Positions 53,851-64,000 of a stretch of 64,000 nt of DNA are shown one piece after another (position 1 is the stretch's first letter; every line of letters begins with the position of its first letter). Location: NCBI GenBank assembly GCA_016194585.1, contig JACQBG010000005.1, positions 1 through 64,000 of the forward strand. The letters are read 5' to 3'. Below the pieces are notes generated by a model. The model was not told the origin of the DNA and made no database searches. It was given only the letters and a program-made list of their open reading frames with translations. The DNA comes from Gemmatimonadota bacterium (lineage in GTDB: Bacteria; Gemmatimonadota; Gemmatimonadetes; Gemmatimonadales; Gemmatimonadaceae). Position numbers and translations under genes: made by a program.

Positions 53851-53900
53851 GCGGGTCGACCGTGCACCGTGAACCGTTCACGGCCGACGGTGGACCCGTC
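53851..53900. repeat. Heptamer-based hairpin repeat, copy B, between rpsN and rpsH
   Basis: Six phased heptamers from 53859 (ACCGTGC, ACCGTGA, ACCGTTC, ACGGCCG, ACGGTGG, ACCCGTC) build a long imperfect hairpin. CGGGTC pairs with GACCCG (53852-53857/53893-53898), ACCGT with ACGGT, and CCGTGAA with TTCACGG around a 3-base loop. No T-run follows, so it is not a typical intrinsic terminator. Confidence 0.6.
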
Positions 53901-53914
53901 GTCCTCCTGCCTCG

Positions 53915-54220
53915 TTACCAGCTCGCCTTCCGCACCCCGGGGATCAAGCCCATGAGGGCCATCTCCCGGAACGCGATGCGGCTCAAGCCGAAGTGCGACA
54001 CGTAGCCGCGCGCGCGGCCCGTCATCGAACAGCGGTTGCGGATGCGCTCGGGGGCCGAGTTCCGGGGGAGCTTGGCGAGGGCGAATGCCGCCGCCCGCTT
54101 CTCCTCGTCGCTCGACTTCGGGCTCACCACCACGGCCTTCAGCGTCTTCCGCTTCGCCGCATAGCGCGCGGCCAGCTGCTTCCGGCGCTCGTTCTTCTCG
54201 ATGCTGCTCTTCTTGGCCAT
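53915..54220 (-). CDS. rpsN: 30S ribosomal protein S14, zinc-free long form
   Basis: The 101-aa product is the long S14 form: '[22 protein letters not shown]', '[55 protein letters not shown]'. Only one Cys is present, so the CxxC...CxxC zinc ribbon of short S14 is absent. It sits in the 30S head. It follows rplE by 19 bases. Confidence 0.97.
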   Translation of the reverse strand: MAKKSSIEKNERRKQLAARYAAKRKTLKAVVVSPKSSDEEKRAAAFALAKLPRNSAPERIRNRCSMTGRARGYVSHFGLSRIAFREMALMGLIPGVRKASW

Positions 54221-54239
54221 CGGTTCGCTCTCGTCGGGG

Positions 54240-54902
54240 TCAGTTCGCCTGCACCACGATCGGCTTGTCGTCCCCGCGGAACGGCATGCCCAGTTCGCGC
54301 AGCAGCGCGAACGCCTGGTCGTCCTTCTCCGTCGTCGTCACGAACGTGATGTCCATGCCGTGGATCTGCTCGACCTGGTCGTAGTTGATCTCCGGGAAGA
54401 TCATCTGCTCCTTCACGCCGGTGCTGTAGTTCCCGCGGCCGTCGAACGACCGCGTGCTCAGCCCGCGGAAGTCGCGGATGCGCGGGATCGCCGTCGTGAT
54501 GAACCGGTCGAGGAACTCCCACATGCGCGCGCCGCGGAGCGTCACCGAGGCGCCGATCTCCTGGCCCTGGCGCAGCCCGTAGTTGGCGATCGACTTCTTC
54601 GCCTTCTTCCGCACGGGACGCTGCCCCGCGATGATCGCCAGCTCCTCGATCACGCCATCGAGCAGCTTGGGCTGCTTGATCGCTTCGCCGAGGCCGACGT
54701 TCAGCACGATCTTCTCGAGGTTCGGGATCTCGTGCAGGTTCTTCAACCCGAACTGCTTCGCGAGATTGCCCCGCACCGTCTTCACGTAATAGTTGCGCAG
54801 GCGCGGCTCGGGCACGGGGAGGCCGACACCCGCGTGGGCGCCCTGCACCTGTCCCTTCTCAGCGCCCTTCTTGCCGCCGCTCTTCTTTTCCTTGGTCGCC
54901 AT
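54240..54902 (-). CDS. rplE: 50S ribosomal protein L5 with N-terminal extension
   Basis: At 220 aa this is about 40 residues longer than most L5. A Lys/Gly-rich start ('[15 protein letters not shown]') precedes the normal domain beginning near '[23 protein letters not shown]', with '[16 protein letters not shown]' and '[20 protein letters not shown]' after. It anchors 5S rRNA and contacts the P-site tRNA. Confidence 0.96.
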   Translation of the reverse strand: MATKEKKSGGKKGAEKGQVQGAHAGVGLPVPEPRLRNYYVKTVRGNLAKQFGLKNLHEIPNLEKIVLNVGLGEAIKQPKLLDGVIEELAIIAGQRPVRKKAKKSIANYGLRQGQEIGASVTLRGARMWEFLDRFITTAIPRIRDFRGLSTRSFDGRGNYSTGVKEQMIFPEINYDQVEQIHGMDITFVTTTEKDDQAFALLRELGMPFRGDDKPIVVQAN

Positions 54903-54916
54903 CGCTCAGTCCTCGC

Positions 54917-55318
54917 TCAGCGCTTCGGTCGGGCGATCGCGTCGCCCGACTTCACGCTGATGCGCTCCTTCGTTCCGTCGGCGTCGATCCGCGCACGCAC
55001 ACGCGTGGGGGCGCCCGACTTCGGGTCGAGCAGCATCACGTTCGAGGCGTGCACCGGCGCCGGCATGTCGATGATGCCCGACGTCTCCTCCGCCCGGCGC
55101 GCCTTGCGGTGCTTCTTCACGATGTTCACGCCCTCGATCGTCACGCGCCCCGTCTTGGGATAGACGTGGATGACCTTCCCTTCCTTGCCCTTGTCGTCGC
55201 CGCGCGTCACGCGCACCAGGTCGCCCTTGGCCACGTGCACCGGCGTCCGCTCGGCATTGATCTCGTGACGCGTGCGGTTGCGCTTGCCCCGCGTCTTGCG
55301 ATGAGTCAGGATCCGCAT
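54917..55318 (-). CDS. rplX: 50S ribosomal protein L24
   Basis: The 133-aa product contains the KOW motif 'KGDLVRVTRGDDKGKEGKVIHV' and 'GVNIVKKHRK'. A basic N-terminal stretch of about 28 residues ('RILTHRKTRGKRNRTRHEIN') makes it longer than the usual ~103 aa. It initiates large-subunit assembly. It lies one base after rplN. Confidence 0.94.
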   Translation of the reverse strand: MRILTHRKTRGKRNRTRHEINAERTPVHVAKGDLVRVTRGDDKGKEGKVIHVYPKTGRVTIEGVNIVKKHRKARRAEETSGIIDMPAPVHASNVMLLDPKSGAPTRVRARIDADGTKERISVKSGDAIARPKR

Positions 55319-55319
55319 G

Positions 55320-55688
55320 CTAGATGACCTCCGGCGCCAGCGAGACGATCTTCATGTACTTCTTCTCGCGCAGCTCGCGGGCCACCGGCCCGAAGATGCG
55401 CGTCGCCCGCGGCTCGCCTTCGTCGTTGATGATGACGACGGCGTTCTCGTCGAACCGGATGTACGAACCATCCTTGCGCCGCGTCTCCTTCACGGTGCGC
55501 ACCACCACGGCGCGCGCCACGTCCGACTTCTTCACCGTCCCGTTCGGGAGCGCGTTCTTCACGGCGACGATCACGATGTCGCCCAGCCCGGCGTACCGCC
55601 GGCGCGTCCCGCCGAGCACGCGGATCACGAGGGCCGTCTTCGCCCCCGAGTTGTCCGCCACTTTGACTACCGATTCCTGCTGGATCAT
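55320..55688 (-). CDS. rplN: 50S ribosomal protein L14
   Basis: This standard 122-aa L14 begins '[27 protein letters not shown]' and ends '[16 protein letters not shown]'. It forms a bridge to the 30S subunit. The gene follows rpsQ by 15 bases. Confidence 0.98.
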   Translation of the reverse strand: MIQQESVVKVADNSGAKTALVIRVLGGTRRRYAGLGDIVIVAVKNALPNGTVKKSDVARAVVVRTVKETRRKDGSYIRFDENAVVIINDEGEPRATRIFGPVARELREKKYMKIVSLAPEVI

Positions 55689-55703
55689 TGGATGTCGTCT
55701 CCC

Positions 55704-55985
55704 TTACCGCGCACGGTCGACGATCTCGACCACGCGCCACCGCTTGTCCTTCGACAGCGGCCGGGTCTCCACGATCCGCACCGTATCCCCGGCCTTGGCG
55801 TCATTCTGCTCGCAATGCGCCTTCAGCTTCGTGGTGCGGGTGACCATCTTGCCGTACACGGGGTGCGGCACGCGACGCTCGATCGCGACCACCACCGTCT
55901 TGGCCATCTTGTCGCTCACCACGAGCCCGACCCGCGCCTTGCGCGAGTTGCGGTGCGGTGTGGTTCCGTTCGTCATCTCGGCCAT
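55704..55985 (-). CDS. rpsQ: 30S ribosomal protein S17
   Basis: The 93-aa protein has '[34 protein letters not shown]' and '[27 protein letters not shown]', both diagnostic. It is a primary 16S rRNA binder. It starts 4 bases after the rpmC stop. Confidence 0.97.
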   Translation of the reverse strand: MAEMTNGTTPHRNSRKARVGLVVSDKMAKTVVVAIERRVPHPVYGKMVTRTTKLKAHCEQNDAKAGDTVRIVETRPLSKDKRWRVVEIVDRAR

Positions 55986-55989
55986 TGGC

Positions 55990-56211
55990 TTATCTCCCCG
56001 CCGTGCCAGCCGCGCCGGCCTTCGCCGTCGCCTGCTCGCGCAGCACCGTCTTCAGCCGCGCGATGTCGCGGCGGATCACCCGCAGGCGCAGCGGATCACT
56101 CAACACTTCCGTCGCCCCGCGGAACTCGAGGCGGAACTGCTCCTCCTCGAGCTCGGCGATGCGCGCCGTGATGTCCTGCGCCGACAGCTCGCGAATCTGC
56201 GTCGCCTTCAT
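55990..56211 (-). CDS. rpmC: 50S ribosomal protein L29
   Basis: The short gene starts at ATG 56211, overlapping the rplP stop by 4 bases, and encodes 73 aa. It has the two-helix L29 pattern '[25 protein letters not shown]' and '[22 protein letters not shown]'. The frame extends upstream only over rplP and that part is not coding. L29 lies beside the exit tunnel. Confidence 0.95.
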   Translation of the reverse strand: MKATQIRELSAQDITARIAELEEEQFRLEFRGATEVLSDPLRLRVIRRDIARLKTVLREQATAKAGAAGTAGR

Positions 56212-56630
56212 TCCGTGTGCGCCTCCTCGCGGGCCACGAACTTGCTCTTCACGCCAAGCTTGGCCGCGGCCAGCCCGAGCGCCTTCTGGGCGATCTCCTT
56301 CGGAACGCCCTCGATCTCGAACATCACGCGGCCCGGCTTCACGACCGCCACCCACAGTTCCGGCGAGCCCTTGCCCTTGCCCATGCGGGTCTCGGCGGGC
56401 TTCTTCGTCACCGGCTTGTCCGGGAAGATCCGGATCCACACCTTGCCACCGCGCTTGATGTGGCGCGTCAGCGCCACGCGCGAGGCCTCGATCTGGCGGG
56501 CCGTCACCCAACCCGGCTCCACGGCCTGCAGCCCATAGTGGCCGAAGGCCACCGTGGCGCCGCGGGTCGCGATCCCGTTCGTCCGGCCCTTGAACATCTT
56601 GCGATACTTGACGCGCTTCGGTGCGAGCAT
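56208..56630 (-). CDS. rplP: 50S ribosomal protein L16
   Basis: The 140-aa L16 is standard: '[16 protein letters not shown]', '[60 protein letters not shown]'. It organises the A-site side of 23S rRNA. It overlaps rpmC by 4 bases. Confidence 0.98.
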   Translation of the reverse strand: MLAPKRVKYRKMFKGRTNGIATRGATVAFGHYGLQAVEPGWVTARQIEASRVALTRHIKRGGKVWIRIFPDKPVTKKPAETRMGKGKGSPELWVAVVKPGRVMFEIEGVPKEIAQKALGLAAAKLGVKSKFVAREEAHTE

Positions 56631-56643
56631 TGGTCAGTCCCCC

Positions 56644-57303
56644 TTACGCGTCGGTCGAGTACGTCTTGCCACGGCGGTCTTCCACGATCTCGCCCTTGAA
56701 GATCCAGACCTTCACCCCGATGGTGCCGAAGGTCGTCTTCGCCGTGCTGACCGCGTAGTCGATGTCCGCCCGCAACGTGTGGAGCGGCACCCGCCCTTCA
56801 TGGTAGCCCTCGACGCGCGCGATCTCCGCGCCGCCGAGCCGGCCCCCGCACTTCACCTTGATGCCGCCGGCGCCCATCCGCATCGCGCTCTGCACGGCGC
56901 GCTTCATCGCGCGGCGGAACGAGATGCGCTGCGCCAGCTGCGCGGCGATGTTGTCGGCGACCAGCTGCGCCTCGATCTCCGGGCGCTTGATCTCCTCGAC
57001 GTTCACGCCGACGTCCTTGCCCGTCAGCTGCTGGAGCTCGTTCTTCAGCTCCTCCACCGCCTGCCCCTTCTTGCCGATCACCACGCCCGGACGGCCGGTG
57101 TGGATGGTCACGACGACCTTCCCCGGCTTCCGCTCGATCGTGATGTCGCTGATCGCCGCGCCCGACAGGCGCGCCTTCAGGTACTTCCGGAGGAGTTCGT
57201 CCTCCTTCAGCAGCGCCGGGAAGTCCTTCTTCGCATACCACTTCGAGCGCCAGTCCTTGGAGACGCCGAGGCGGAAGCCGATCGGATTGGTTTTCTGTCC
57301 CAT
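56644..57303 (-). CDS. rpsC: 30S ribosomal protein S3
   Basis: The 219-aa S3 has the start '[24 protein letters not shown]', a KH domain ('[21 protein letters not shown]') and '[33 protein letters not shown]'. It lines the mRNA entry channel with S4 and S5. Its start shares one base with the rplV stop. Confidence 0.98.
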   Translation of the reverse strand: MGQKTNPIGFRLGVSKDWRSKWYAKKDFPALLKEDELLRKYLKARLSGAAISDITIERKPGKVVVTIHTGRPGVVIGKKGQAVEELKNELQQLTGKDVGVNVEEIKRPEIEAQLVADNIAAQLAQRISFRRAMKRAVQSAMRMGAGGIKVKCGGRLGGAEIARVEGYHEGRVPLHTLRADIDYAVSTAKTTFGTIGVKVWIFKGEIVEDRRGKTYSTDA

Positions 57304-57662
57304 TATCGCCCTTCCTTCTCGGCCACGACGATCTCGACGTGGCTCGTACGCTTGCGGATCGGCGTCGCCCGCCCCATGGCGGCCGGCGTGAATCGCTTCA
57401 ACGGCGGACCTTCATTGACGATCGCCTTCGCCACGAACAGCGCGTCGACGTCGATCGCTTCATTCGCGTTCCGCGCCGCCTGCTCGGCGTTCGCGATCGC
57501 GCTCTTGAGCACCTTCTCGATCTGCTTCGCGGCGTGCTTCTTCGAGAACTTCAGCAGCGCCAGCGCCTCGTTCACGTTCATGCCGCGCACCTGGTCGATC
57601 ACCAGCCGCATCTTGTAGGGCGACTGGCGCGCCGTGCGCTGGATCGCGCGTGCGTTCGCCAT
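57303..57662 (-). CDS. rplV: 50S ribosomal protein L22
   Basis: The 119-aa L22 shows '[52 protein letters not shown]' and the exit-tunnel hairpin region '[23 protein letters not shown]'. It follows rpsS by 3 bases and overlaps rpsC by one. Confidence 0.98.
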   Translation of the reverse strand: MANARAIQRTARQSPYKMRLVIDQVRGMNVNEALALLKFSKKHAAKQIEKVLKSAIANAEQAARNANEAIDVDALFVAKAIVNEGPPLKRFTPAAMGRATPIRKRTSHVEIVVAEKEGR

Positions 57663-57665
57663 GGC

Positions 57666-58010
57666 TTACTTGCCTCCCTTGCCGGCCGGCGCGGCCGCCG
57701 CGGCGGGCTTCGCCTTCGTGTCGGCCGCCGGCGCCGCCGCCGCCTTCCCGCCCTGGGCCGTGTGGCCCCGGAACAGGCGCGTCGGCGCGAACTCACCCAG
57801 CTTGTGCCCGACCATGTTCTCGGTCACGTACACCGGGATGAACTTGTTGCCGTTGTGCACCGCGAACGTGTGGCCGACGAAGTCCGGCAGCACCGTGCTC
57901 GCGCGCGACCAGGTCTTCACGACCTTCTTCTCGTTCCTGGCATTCATCCCGAGGACGCGCTTCAGCAGCGCTTCCTGGATGAACGGGCCCTTCTTGATGC
58001 TCCTCGCCAT
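57666..58010 (-). CDS. rpsS: 30S ribosomal protein S19 with Ala-rich C-terminal tail
   Basis: The S19 core '[17 protein letters not shown]', '[33 protein letters not shown]' is standard. The protein is 114 aa instead of ~92 because of an Ala/Lys/Pro-rich tail after about residue 88. It binds 16S rRNA in the head with S13. It follows rplB by 18 bases. Confidence 0.97.
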   Translation of the reverse strand: MARSIKKGPFIQEALLKRVLGMNARNEKKVVKTWSRASTVLPDFVGHTFAVHNGNKFIPVYVTENMVGHKLGEFAPTRLFRGHTAQGGKAAAAPAADTKAKPAAAAAPAGKGGK

Positions 58011-58028
58011 AGTCGTCTCGGATCCCGG

Positions 58029-58862
58029 TTAGCTCTGCGTGGCCTTGCCGCGCTTGCGACCGCGCACGATGAGGCGCTGCGACGGCTTCTTCTTGTTGCG
58101 CGTCTTGACGCCTTCCTTCTTGCCCCAGGGGCTCACCACGTTCCGGCCGCCGCGCGTGCGGCCACCGTGCGGGTGATCGACCGGGTTCATCACTTCGCCG
58201 CGCACCTTCGGCCGGCGCCCCGCCCACCGGCTCGCGCCGGCCTTGCCCGCCGACTTGAGCTCGTGCTCGGAGTTCCCGACCTCGCCGATCGTGGCCAGGC
58301 AGTTGCCGTGCAGCATCCGCATCTCCGTCGAGGCCATGCGCAGCGTCACGTACTCCCCTTCCTTCGCCACCACCTGCAGGCTCGTCCCCGCCGAGCGCGC
58401 CATCTGGCCGCCCTTGCCCGGGATCAGCTCCACGCAGTGCACCGCCGTGCCGAGCGGCACTTCCTTCAGCGGCATCGCGTTGCCCGTGCGCACGTCCGCG
58501 CCCGGACCCGACACGACCTTGTCACCCTGCACCAGCCCCTTGGCGTGCAGGATGTAGCGCAGCTCGCCGTCCGGATATTCGATCAGCGCGATGCGCGCCG
58601 AGCGGTTCGGATCGTACTCGATCTCCTTGACCGTGCCGATCGCGCCGAACTTGTTGCGCTTGAAGTCGATGACGCGGTACTTCCGCTTGTGCCCGCCGCC
58701 GAGGCGGCGCATCGAGATGTGGCCGTGGTTGTCGCGCCCGCCGCTCTTCTTCAGCGGCTCGGTCAGCGACTTCTCCGGCGTCGTGCGCGTGATCACGTCG
58801 AAGTCCGAGACCGAACGGAACCGCGAACTCTTGGTGACCGGCTTGAACTGGCGAATGCCCAT
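58029..58862 (-). CDS. rplB: 50S ribosomal protein L2
   Basis: The 277-aa L2 carries '[22 protein letters not shown]' and the peptidyl-transferase-proximal '[34 protein letters not shown]'. It is needed for subunit joining. It lies 3 bases after rplW. Confidence 0.98.
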   Translation of the reverse strand: MGIRQFKPVTKSSRFRSVSDFDVITRTTPEKSLTEPLKKSGGRDNHGHISMRRLGGGHKRKYRVIDFKRNKFGAIGTVKEIEYDPNRSARIALIEYPDGELRYILHAKGLVQGDKVVSGPGADVRTGNAMPLKEVPLGTAVHCVELIPGKGGQMARSAGTSLQVVAKEGEYVTLRMASTEMRMLHGNCLATIGEVGNSEHELKSAGKAGASRWAGRRPKVRGEVMNPVDHPHGGRTRGGRNVVSPWGKKEGVKTRNKKKPSQRLIVRGRKRGKATQS

Positions 58863-58865
58863 GGA

Positions 58866-59153
58866 TTAACCCTCGAAAATCTCGATCGAGTCGCCGGCCT
58901 TCAGCGTCACGATCGCCTTCTTCCAGCGCGGACGGAGCCCGGCCTTCCCCCCGACCCGGCGGAGCTTGCCACGCTGCTGAGACGTCCACACCCCGGTCAC
59001 CTTCACCCCGAACAGCGACTCGATCGCCTGCTTGATCGCCTGCTTGTTCGCGAGCGGATGCACTTCGAACGTGTACTCGCCACGGTCCTGGAACGCCGCC
59101 GAACTCTTCTCGGTGACGATCGGCCGGACGATGGTGCGATGAATGGTCGGCAT
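58866..59153 (-). CDS. rplW: 50S ribosomal protein L23
   Basis: The 95-aa L23 has 'RPIVTEKSSAAFQDRGEYTFEVHPLANKQAIKQAIESLFGVKVTGV' and 'RPRWKKAIVTLKAGDSIEIFEG'. It forms the exit-site platform for trigger factor and SRP. It lies 3 bases after rplD. Confidence 0.97.
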   Translation of the reverse strand: MPTIHRTIVRPIVTEKSSAAFQDRGEYTFEVHPLANKQAIKQAIESLFGVKVTGVWTSQQRGKLRRVGGKAGLRPRWKKAIVTLKAGDSIEIFEG

Positions 59154-59156
59154 CGA

Positions 59157-59999
59157 TTACTTCCCCTTCTTCTTCGGCGCGGCCGTCTTCTTGGCCGGCG
59201 CCTTCTTGGCGGCCGTCTTCTTCGCCGCGGGCTTCGCCGCGGCCTTCGCCTTCGCCGCCGGCGCCTTCTTGGCCGGCGCCTTCTTCTTCGCCGGCGCGGC
59301 CGTCGCGGTCTCCGCGGCCTTCACCGTCTTCTTCACCTTCACCGGCGCCAGCGCCTTCTCGGCCATCGGCGTGAGCGCCTGTCCCACCGCGCCCGACTCG
59401 ATCAGCACCACGTCCGACCAGAGGATGTGGTACGTCGACACGTCGGAGTACGGCAGCACCTGCACGTCGGGCAGGTTGCGCCCCGAGAGGAAGACGTTCG
59501 GCTTCACGCCGTCCGTCAGCACCAGCACCTTCTTGTTCGCCACGTCGAGGCGCGCCAGCAGCTGCTGGAGCTTCGCCGTCTTCGGCGCGTCGTACTGGAA
59601 CGCGTCGATGACGAGGATCGCGCCTTCGCTCGCCCGCGCGTTCAGCGCGCTCTTGCGCGCCAGCGCGCGCACCTGGCGCGGCACCACTTCCGTGTACTTG
59701 CGCGGCTGCGGGCCGAACACCGTGCCGCCGCCGACCCAGTTCGGGGCGCGCGTCGAGCCCTGACGGGCCCGGCCGGTCCCCTTCTGCTTCCACGGCTTCT
59801 GGTTGCCGCCCACCACCCAGCGGCGCGTCTTCGTGGCGTGCGTGCCCTGGCGCTGGTTGGCCAGGAACGCCTTCACCGCCTGGTGCATCACCGGCAGGTT
59901 GATCGTCCCGTCGAAGATCGCGCCCGGAAGGGCGACCTTCTCGCGCGGCGTCCCCTGCGCGGTGTACGCCGCGGCTTCGAGGTTCATCGTGTCTGCCAT
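59157..59999 (-). CDS. rplD: 50S ribosomal protein L4 with histone-H1-like C-terminal tail
   Basis: The L4 core spans about residues 1-215 ('KTRRWVVGGNQKPWKQKGTGRARQG', 'VLPYSDVSTYHILWSDVVLIESG'). It is followed by about 60 residues almost entirely of Lys, Ala and Pro ('KKKAPAKKAPAAKAKAAAK' type). The total is 280 aa against ~205 normally. L4 lines the exit tunnel and in E. coli represses its own S10 operon. The tail is probably surface-exposed and nucleic-acid-binding. Confidence 0.96.
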   Translation of the reverse strand: MADTMNLEAAAYTAQGTPREKVALPGAIFDGTINLPVMHQAVKAFLANQRQGTHATKTRRWVVGGNQKPWKQKGTGRARQGSTRAPNWVGGGTVFGPQPRKYTEVVPRQVRALARKSALNARASEGAILVIDAFQYDAPKTAKLQQLLARLDVANKKVLVLTDGVKPNVFLSGRNLPDVQVLPYSDVSTYHILWSDVVLIESGAVGQALTPMAEKALAPVKVKKTVKAAETATAAPAKKKAPAKKAPAAKAKAAAKPAAKKTAAKKAPAKKTAAPKKKGK

Positions 60000-60003
60000 C
60001 GGC

Positions 60004-60687
60004 TCAGCCCTGCTTGCGGACGAGGACGATCCCGTTCTTCGGACCGGCGACGGAGCCGCGGATATAGATCAGGTTGCGCTCCGCGTCGATCTTCTCCACG
60101 CGGAGGTGCGTCTGGGTGTGACGCTCGGCGCCGTAATGGCCCGGCATCTTCTTGCCCTTGATGACGCGCGAAGGATCCGTGCCGGGTCCGATCGAGCCGG
60201 GCCGGCGGTGCTTCGTGTTGCCGTGCGTGTTCGGTCCGCCGCCGAAGCCCCAGCGCTTCACCACGCCCTGGAATCCGCGGCCCTTGGTCGTCCCCGTCAC
60301 CTTCACCGTGTCGCCGGGGGCGAAGATGCCCACCGTCACGATGTCGCCGACGCTGTACGACGGGATCTCGGGGTCCTTCCCCGGCGCGTCGTCGAGGCGG
60401 AACGAGCGCAGCACCGCCGGCGCCGCCTCGAGGTTCGCCTTCTTCGCGTGCCCGAGCTCGGCGAGCGAGGCCCGCGCGCCCTTCGGCGTGCGCTCCCCCT
60501 TCTTCGACGCGCGCGCCGTGCGCTGCGCGCCATAGCCGAGCTCCACCGACGCGAAGCCCGCCTGGTCCTTCGTCACCACCTTCGTGACGGGATTCGGCGT
60601 CGCCTCGACGACGGTCACGGGGATCTGCTGCCCCGCCTCGTTGAAGATCTGGGTCATCCCCAGCTTTTTACCGATGATACCGATCAT
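60004..60687 (-). CDS. rplC: 50S ribosomal protein L3
   Basis: The 227-aa L3 begins 'MIGIIGKKLGMTQIFNEAGQQIPVTVVEA' and has the central 'VTGTTKGRGFQGVVKRWGFGGGPNTHGN' loop near the peptidyl-transferase centre. It is the first gene after an intrinsic terminator, so it likely has its own promoter in the 60688-60755 gap, though I cannot name one with confidence. Confidence 0.98.
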   Translation of the reverse strand: MIGIIGKKLGMTQIFNEAGQQIPVTVVEATPNPVTKVVTKDQAGFASVELGYGAQRTARASKKGERTPKGARASLAELGHAKKANLEAAPAVLRSFRLDDAPGKDPEIPSYSVGDIVTVGIFAPGDTVKVTGTTKGRGFQGVVKRWGFGGGPNTHGNTKHRRPGSIGPGTDPSRVIKGKKMPGHYGAERHTQTHLRVEKIDAERNLIYIRGSVAGPKNGIVLVRKQG

Positions 60688-60755
60688 GGATTCCTCTGAT
60701 GCGTAGTCACGGCGTGGCGACGATTCGCCCGGTGTTTGCCGTTGGACTGTGACTG

Positions 60756-60781
60756 AAAAAGCGGGTCGACCGCTGACCCGC
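60756..60781 (-). terminator. Intrinsic terminator or attenuator between rpsJ and rplC
   Basis: On the minus strand, 13 bases after the rpsJ stop, a 7-base perfect stem (60781-60775 with 60767-60761, 7-base loop) is followed by TTTTT (60760-60756). It sits inside what is usually one S10 transcript, so it may end the str-type unit or attenuate the S10 operon. Confidence 0.78.
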
Positions 60782-60793
60782 CGTTGCAGTTCG

Positions 60794-61102
<309 letters not shown>

Positions 61103-61130
61103 GTGAAACCCCTGAAAAGCGAGTCGGAAG

Positions 61131-61168
61131 CGGACCGTTCACCGTTCACCCGGAACGGTCCGCCGTCC
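61131..61168. repeat. Heptamer-based hairpin repeat, copy C, between tuf and rpsJ
   Basis: Heptamers ACCGTTC, ACCGTTC, ACCCGGA, ACGGTCC and GCCGTCC run from 61134. Arms CGGACCGTT (61131-61139) and AACGGTCCG (61154-61162) pair perfectly over 9 bases. It belongs to the same family as copies A and B. Confidence 0.6.
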
Positions 61169-61182
61169 ACTCGCAGTGGTAG

Positions 61183-62385
<1,203 letters not shown>

Positions 62386-62469
62386 TGTCGAATCCTGCTG
62401 CTGGGTTGTGGTTTGTCTCGCGGTGCCTGCCCTGCGCCTGCTGCTGCTATCCCTGCACCCGCCGCCGGC

Positions 62470-64000
62470 CTATGCCTTGGCCTTCGCGACGATCTCTTCC
62501 GCCTTCGCCTTCGGGACTTCCTCATAGTGCGCGAACTCCATCGTGTACACGGCGCGCCCCTGCGTCATCGACCGGAGCTTCGTCGAGTACCCGAACATCT
62601 CGGAGAGCGGCACCGTCGCGGCGATCGCCTGCGCCTCGCCACGCTGCGTCATCCCGCCCACCTTGCCGCGGCGGCTCGAGATGTCGCCGAGCACGTCGCC
62701 CATGTACGACTCGGGCGTCACCACCTCGACGTTCATCATCGGCTCGAGCAGCACCGGGTGCGCCGCGCGCGCCGCTTCCTTGATCGCCATCGAACCCGCG
62801 ATCTTGAACGCCATCTCGCTCGAGTCGACGTCGTGGTACGACCCGAAGATCAGCTCGACCTTCACGTCGACCATCGGATAGCCCGCCAGCACGCCGTTCT
62901 CGAGCGCTTCCTTGATGCCCGCCTCGACCGGCTTGATGTACTCGCGCGGGATCGTGCCGCCCGTGATCTTGTCCTCGAACACGAACCCGTGCCCCGTCTC
63001 GGCCGGCATCGCGTTGATCACGACGTGGCCGTACTGGCCCTTGCCGCCCGACTGGCGGATGAACTTCCCCTCGATCTTGTTGACGCGGTTGCGGATCGTC
63101 TCGCGGTACGCCACCTGCGGGCGCCCCACGTTCGCGTCCACCTTGAACTCGCGCATCATGCGGTCGACGATGATCTCGAGGTGCAGCTCGCCCATGCCGG
63201 AGATGATCGTCTGCCCCGTCTCGGCGTCGGTGTGCACGCGGAACGTCGGATCTTCCTCGGCCAGCTTGCTCAGCGCGATCCCCATCTTGTCCTGGTCGGC
63301 CTTCGTCTTCGGCTCGACCGCGACGTCGATGACGGGCGTCGGGAACTTCATCGCCTCGAGGATGATCGGATGGTCCTCGTCGCACAGCGTGTCGCCGGTG
63401 CGCGCTTCCTTGAGGCCGATCGCGGCCGCGATGTCGCCGGCCCGCACTTCCTCGATCTCCTCGCGCTTGTTCGCGTGCATCTGCAGCAGGCGGCCGATGC
63501 GTTCCCGCTTGTCCTTCGACGCGTTGAACAGGTGCGCGCCCGACTTCAGCACGCCCGAGTACACGCGGAAGAACGTCAGGCGGCCGACGAACGGGTCCGT
63601 CGCGATCTTGAACGCCAGCGCCGAGAACGGCGCCTCGTCGTCCACCGCGCGCGTCACGAACGTCTCGTCGTGCGAGGGCAGGTGCCCCTGCATCGGCGGC
63701 ACGTCCTCCGGCGACGGCAGGAAGTCGATCACCGCGTCGAGCAGCGCCTGCACGCCCTTGTTCTTGAACGAGGCGCCGCACAGCACCGGCACGAAATGCA
63801 TCTTGCACGTCGCGGCGCGGATCGCGTGCCGGATCTCGTCGTTCGTGAGCTCCTGCCCCTCGAGGTACTTCGAGATGAGCTCGTCGTCGTACTGGATCGC
63901 CGCCTCGACCAGCTCGTGGCGCGTCTTCTCGACGATCTCCACCATGTCGGCCGGCACGTCCGTCACCGTGAACGTCTTGCCGAGCGTCTCGTTGTCGAAG
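62470..64000 (-). CDS. fusA: Elongation factor G, N-terminus outside the window
   Basis: The C-terminal 510 or so residues are present. They include the end of the G-domain insert region, domain II ('[20 protein letters not shown]'), domain III, domain IV ('[29 protein letters not shown]') and domain V ('[31 protein letters not shown]'). EF-G drives translocation and ribosome recycling. The gene runs off the right edge, so the GTP-binding motifs cannot be checked. Confidence 0.98.
   Translation of the reverse strand, partial: FDNETLGKTFTVTDVPADMVEIVEKTRHELVEAAIQYDDELISKYLEGQELTNDEIRHAIRAATCKMHFVPVLCGASFKNKGVQALLDAVIDFLPSPEDVPPMQGHLPSHDETFVTRAVDDEAPFSALAFKIATDPFVGRLTFFRVYSGVLKSGAHLFNASKDKRERIGRLLQMHANKREEIEEVRAGDIAAAIGLKEARTGDTLCDEDHPIILEAMKFPTPVIDVAVEPKTKADQDKMGIALSKLAEEDPTFRVHTDAETGQTIISGMGELHLEIIVDRMMREFKVDANVGRPQVAYRETIRNRVNKIEGKFIRQSGGKGQYGHVVINAMPAETGHGFVFEDKITGGTIPREYIKPVEAGIKEALENGVLAGYPMVDVKVELIFGSYHDVDSSEMAFKIAGSMAIKEAARAAHPVLLEPMMNVEVVTPESYMGDVLGDISSRRGKVGGMTQRGEAQAIAATVPLSEMFGYSTKLRSMTQGRAVYTMEFAHYEEVPKAKAEEIVAKAKA

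Overview
The window is about 69% GC by eye, with dense, mostly overlapping genes. It encodes long ASPIC/UnbV (CRTAC1-type) repeat proteins, M56/BlaI pairs, a PD40-propeller amidohydrolase, a YpdA-family reductase and a ribosomal-protein cluster with low-complexity protein extensions. Together these suggest a chromosome segment of a Gemmatimonadota bacterium (Gemmatimonas/Gemmatirosa-like). That placement is inference from gene content. I recognise no rRNA, tRNA, CRISPR array, IS element or phage gene.

Layout. 1-8697 (minus) is one tightly coupled operon: a histidine-kinase-like protein with Tyr at the phosphoacceptor position, a 108-aa unknown, a small ubiquitin-like beta-grasp protein, MoxR ATPase, DUF58, a BatA-like VWA protein, DUF4175, DUF4159 and a partial GATase-like protein cut by the window edge. 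8829-21137 holds housekeeping and secreted hydrolases: purple-acid-phosphatase-like protein, D-amino acid aminotransferase, an HEXXH peptidase, glycyl-tRNA synthetase, a LURP-one-like protein, an M20 peptidase, a GH13 lipoprotein and a propeller-amidohydrolase. 21216-23158 is an M56/BlaI pair with a readable promoter flanked by two matching operator dyads.

23318-38154 is the most unusual stretch. A three-gene cassette (asparagine-synthetase-like, radical SAM, halogenase-like flavoprotein) abuts tail to tail an RnfD/UnbU-like membrane protein. Around that lie three ASPIC/UnbV proteins, one of them broken by an out-of-frame deletion, and a membrane cytochrome b plus five-haem cytochrome c. I treat this as the best candidate for an uncharacterised redox/biosynthetic system.

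38380-44761 (minus) carries ypdA, purA, dapA, a PilT-type ATPase, an MgtC-like protein and trpS. 44784-48166 (plus) carries an inositol-phosphatase-like gene, a gene remnant, a formiminotransferase-cyclodeaminase fusion and an SRAP protein. 48190-64000 (minus) is the str/S10/spc ribosomal cluster, reading fusA (partial), tuf, rpsJ, a terminator, rplC-rplD-rplW-rplB-rpsS-rplV-rpsC-rplP-rpmC-rpsQ-rplN-rplX-rplE-rpsN-rpsH-rplF-rplR-rpsE-rpmD-rplO-secY-adk-map. The usual infA/rpsM/rpsK/rpsD/rpoA/rplQ genes do not follow map here. Small heptamer-based hairpin repeats lie in several intergenic gaps from 45.9 kb onward.
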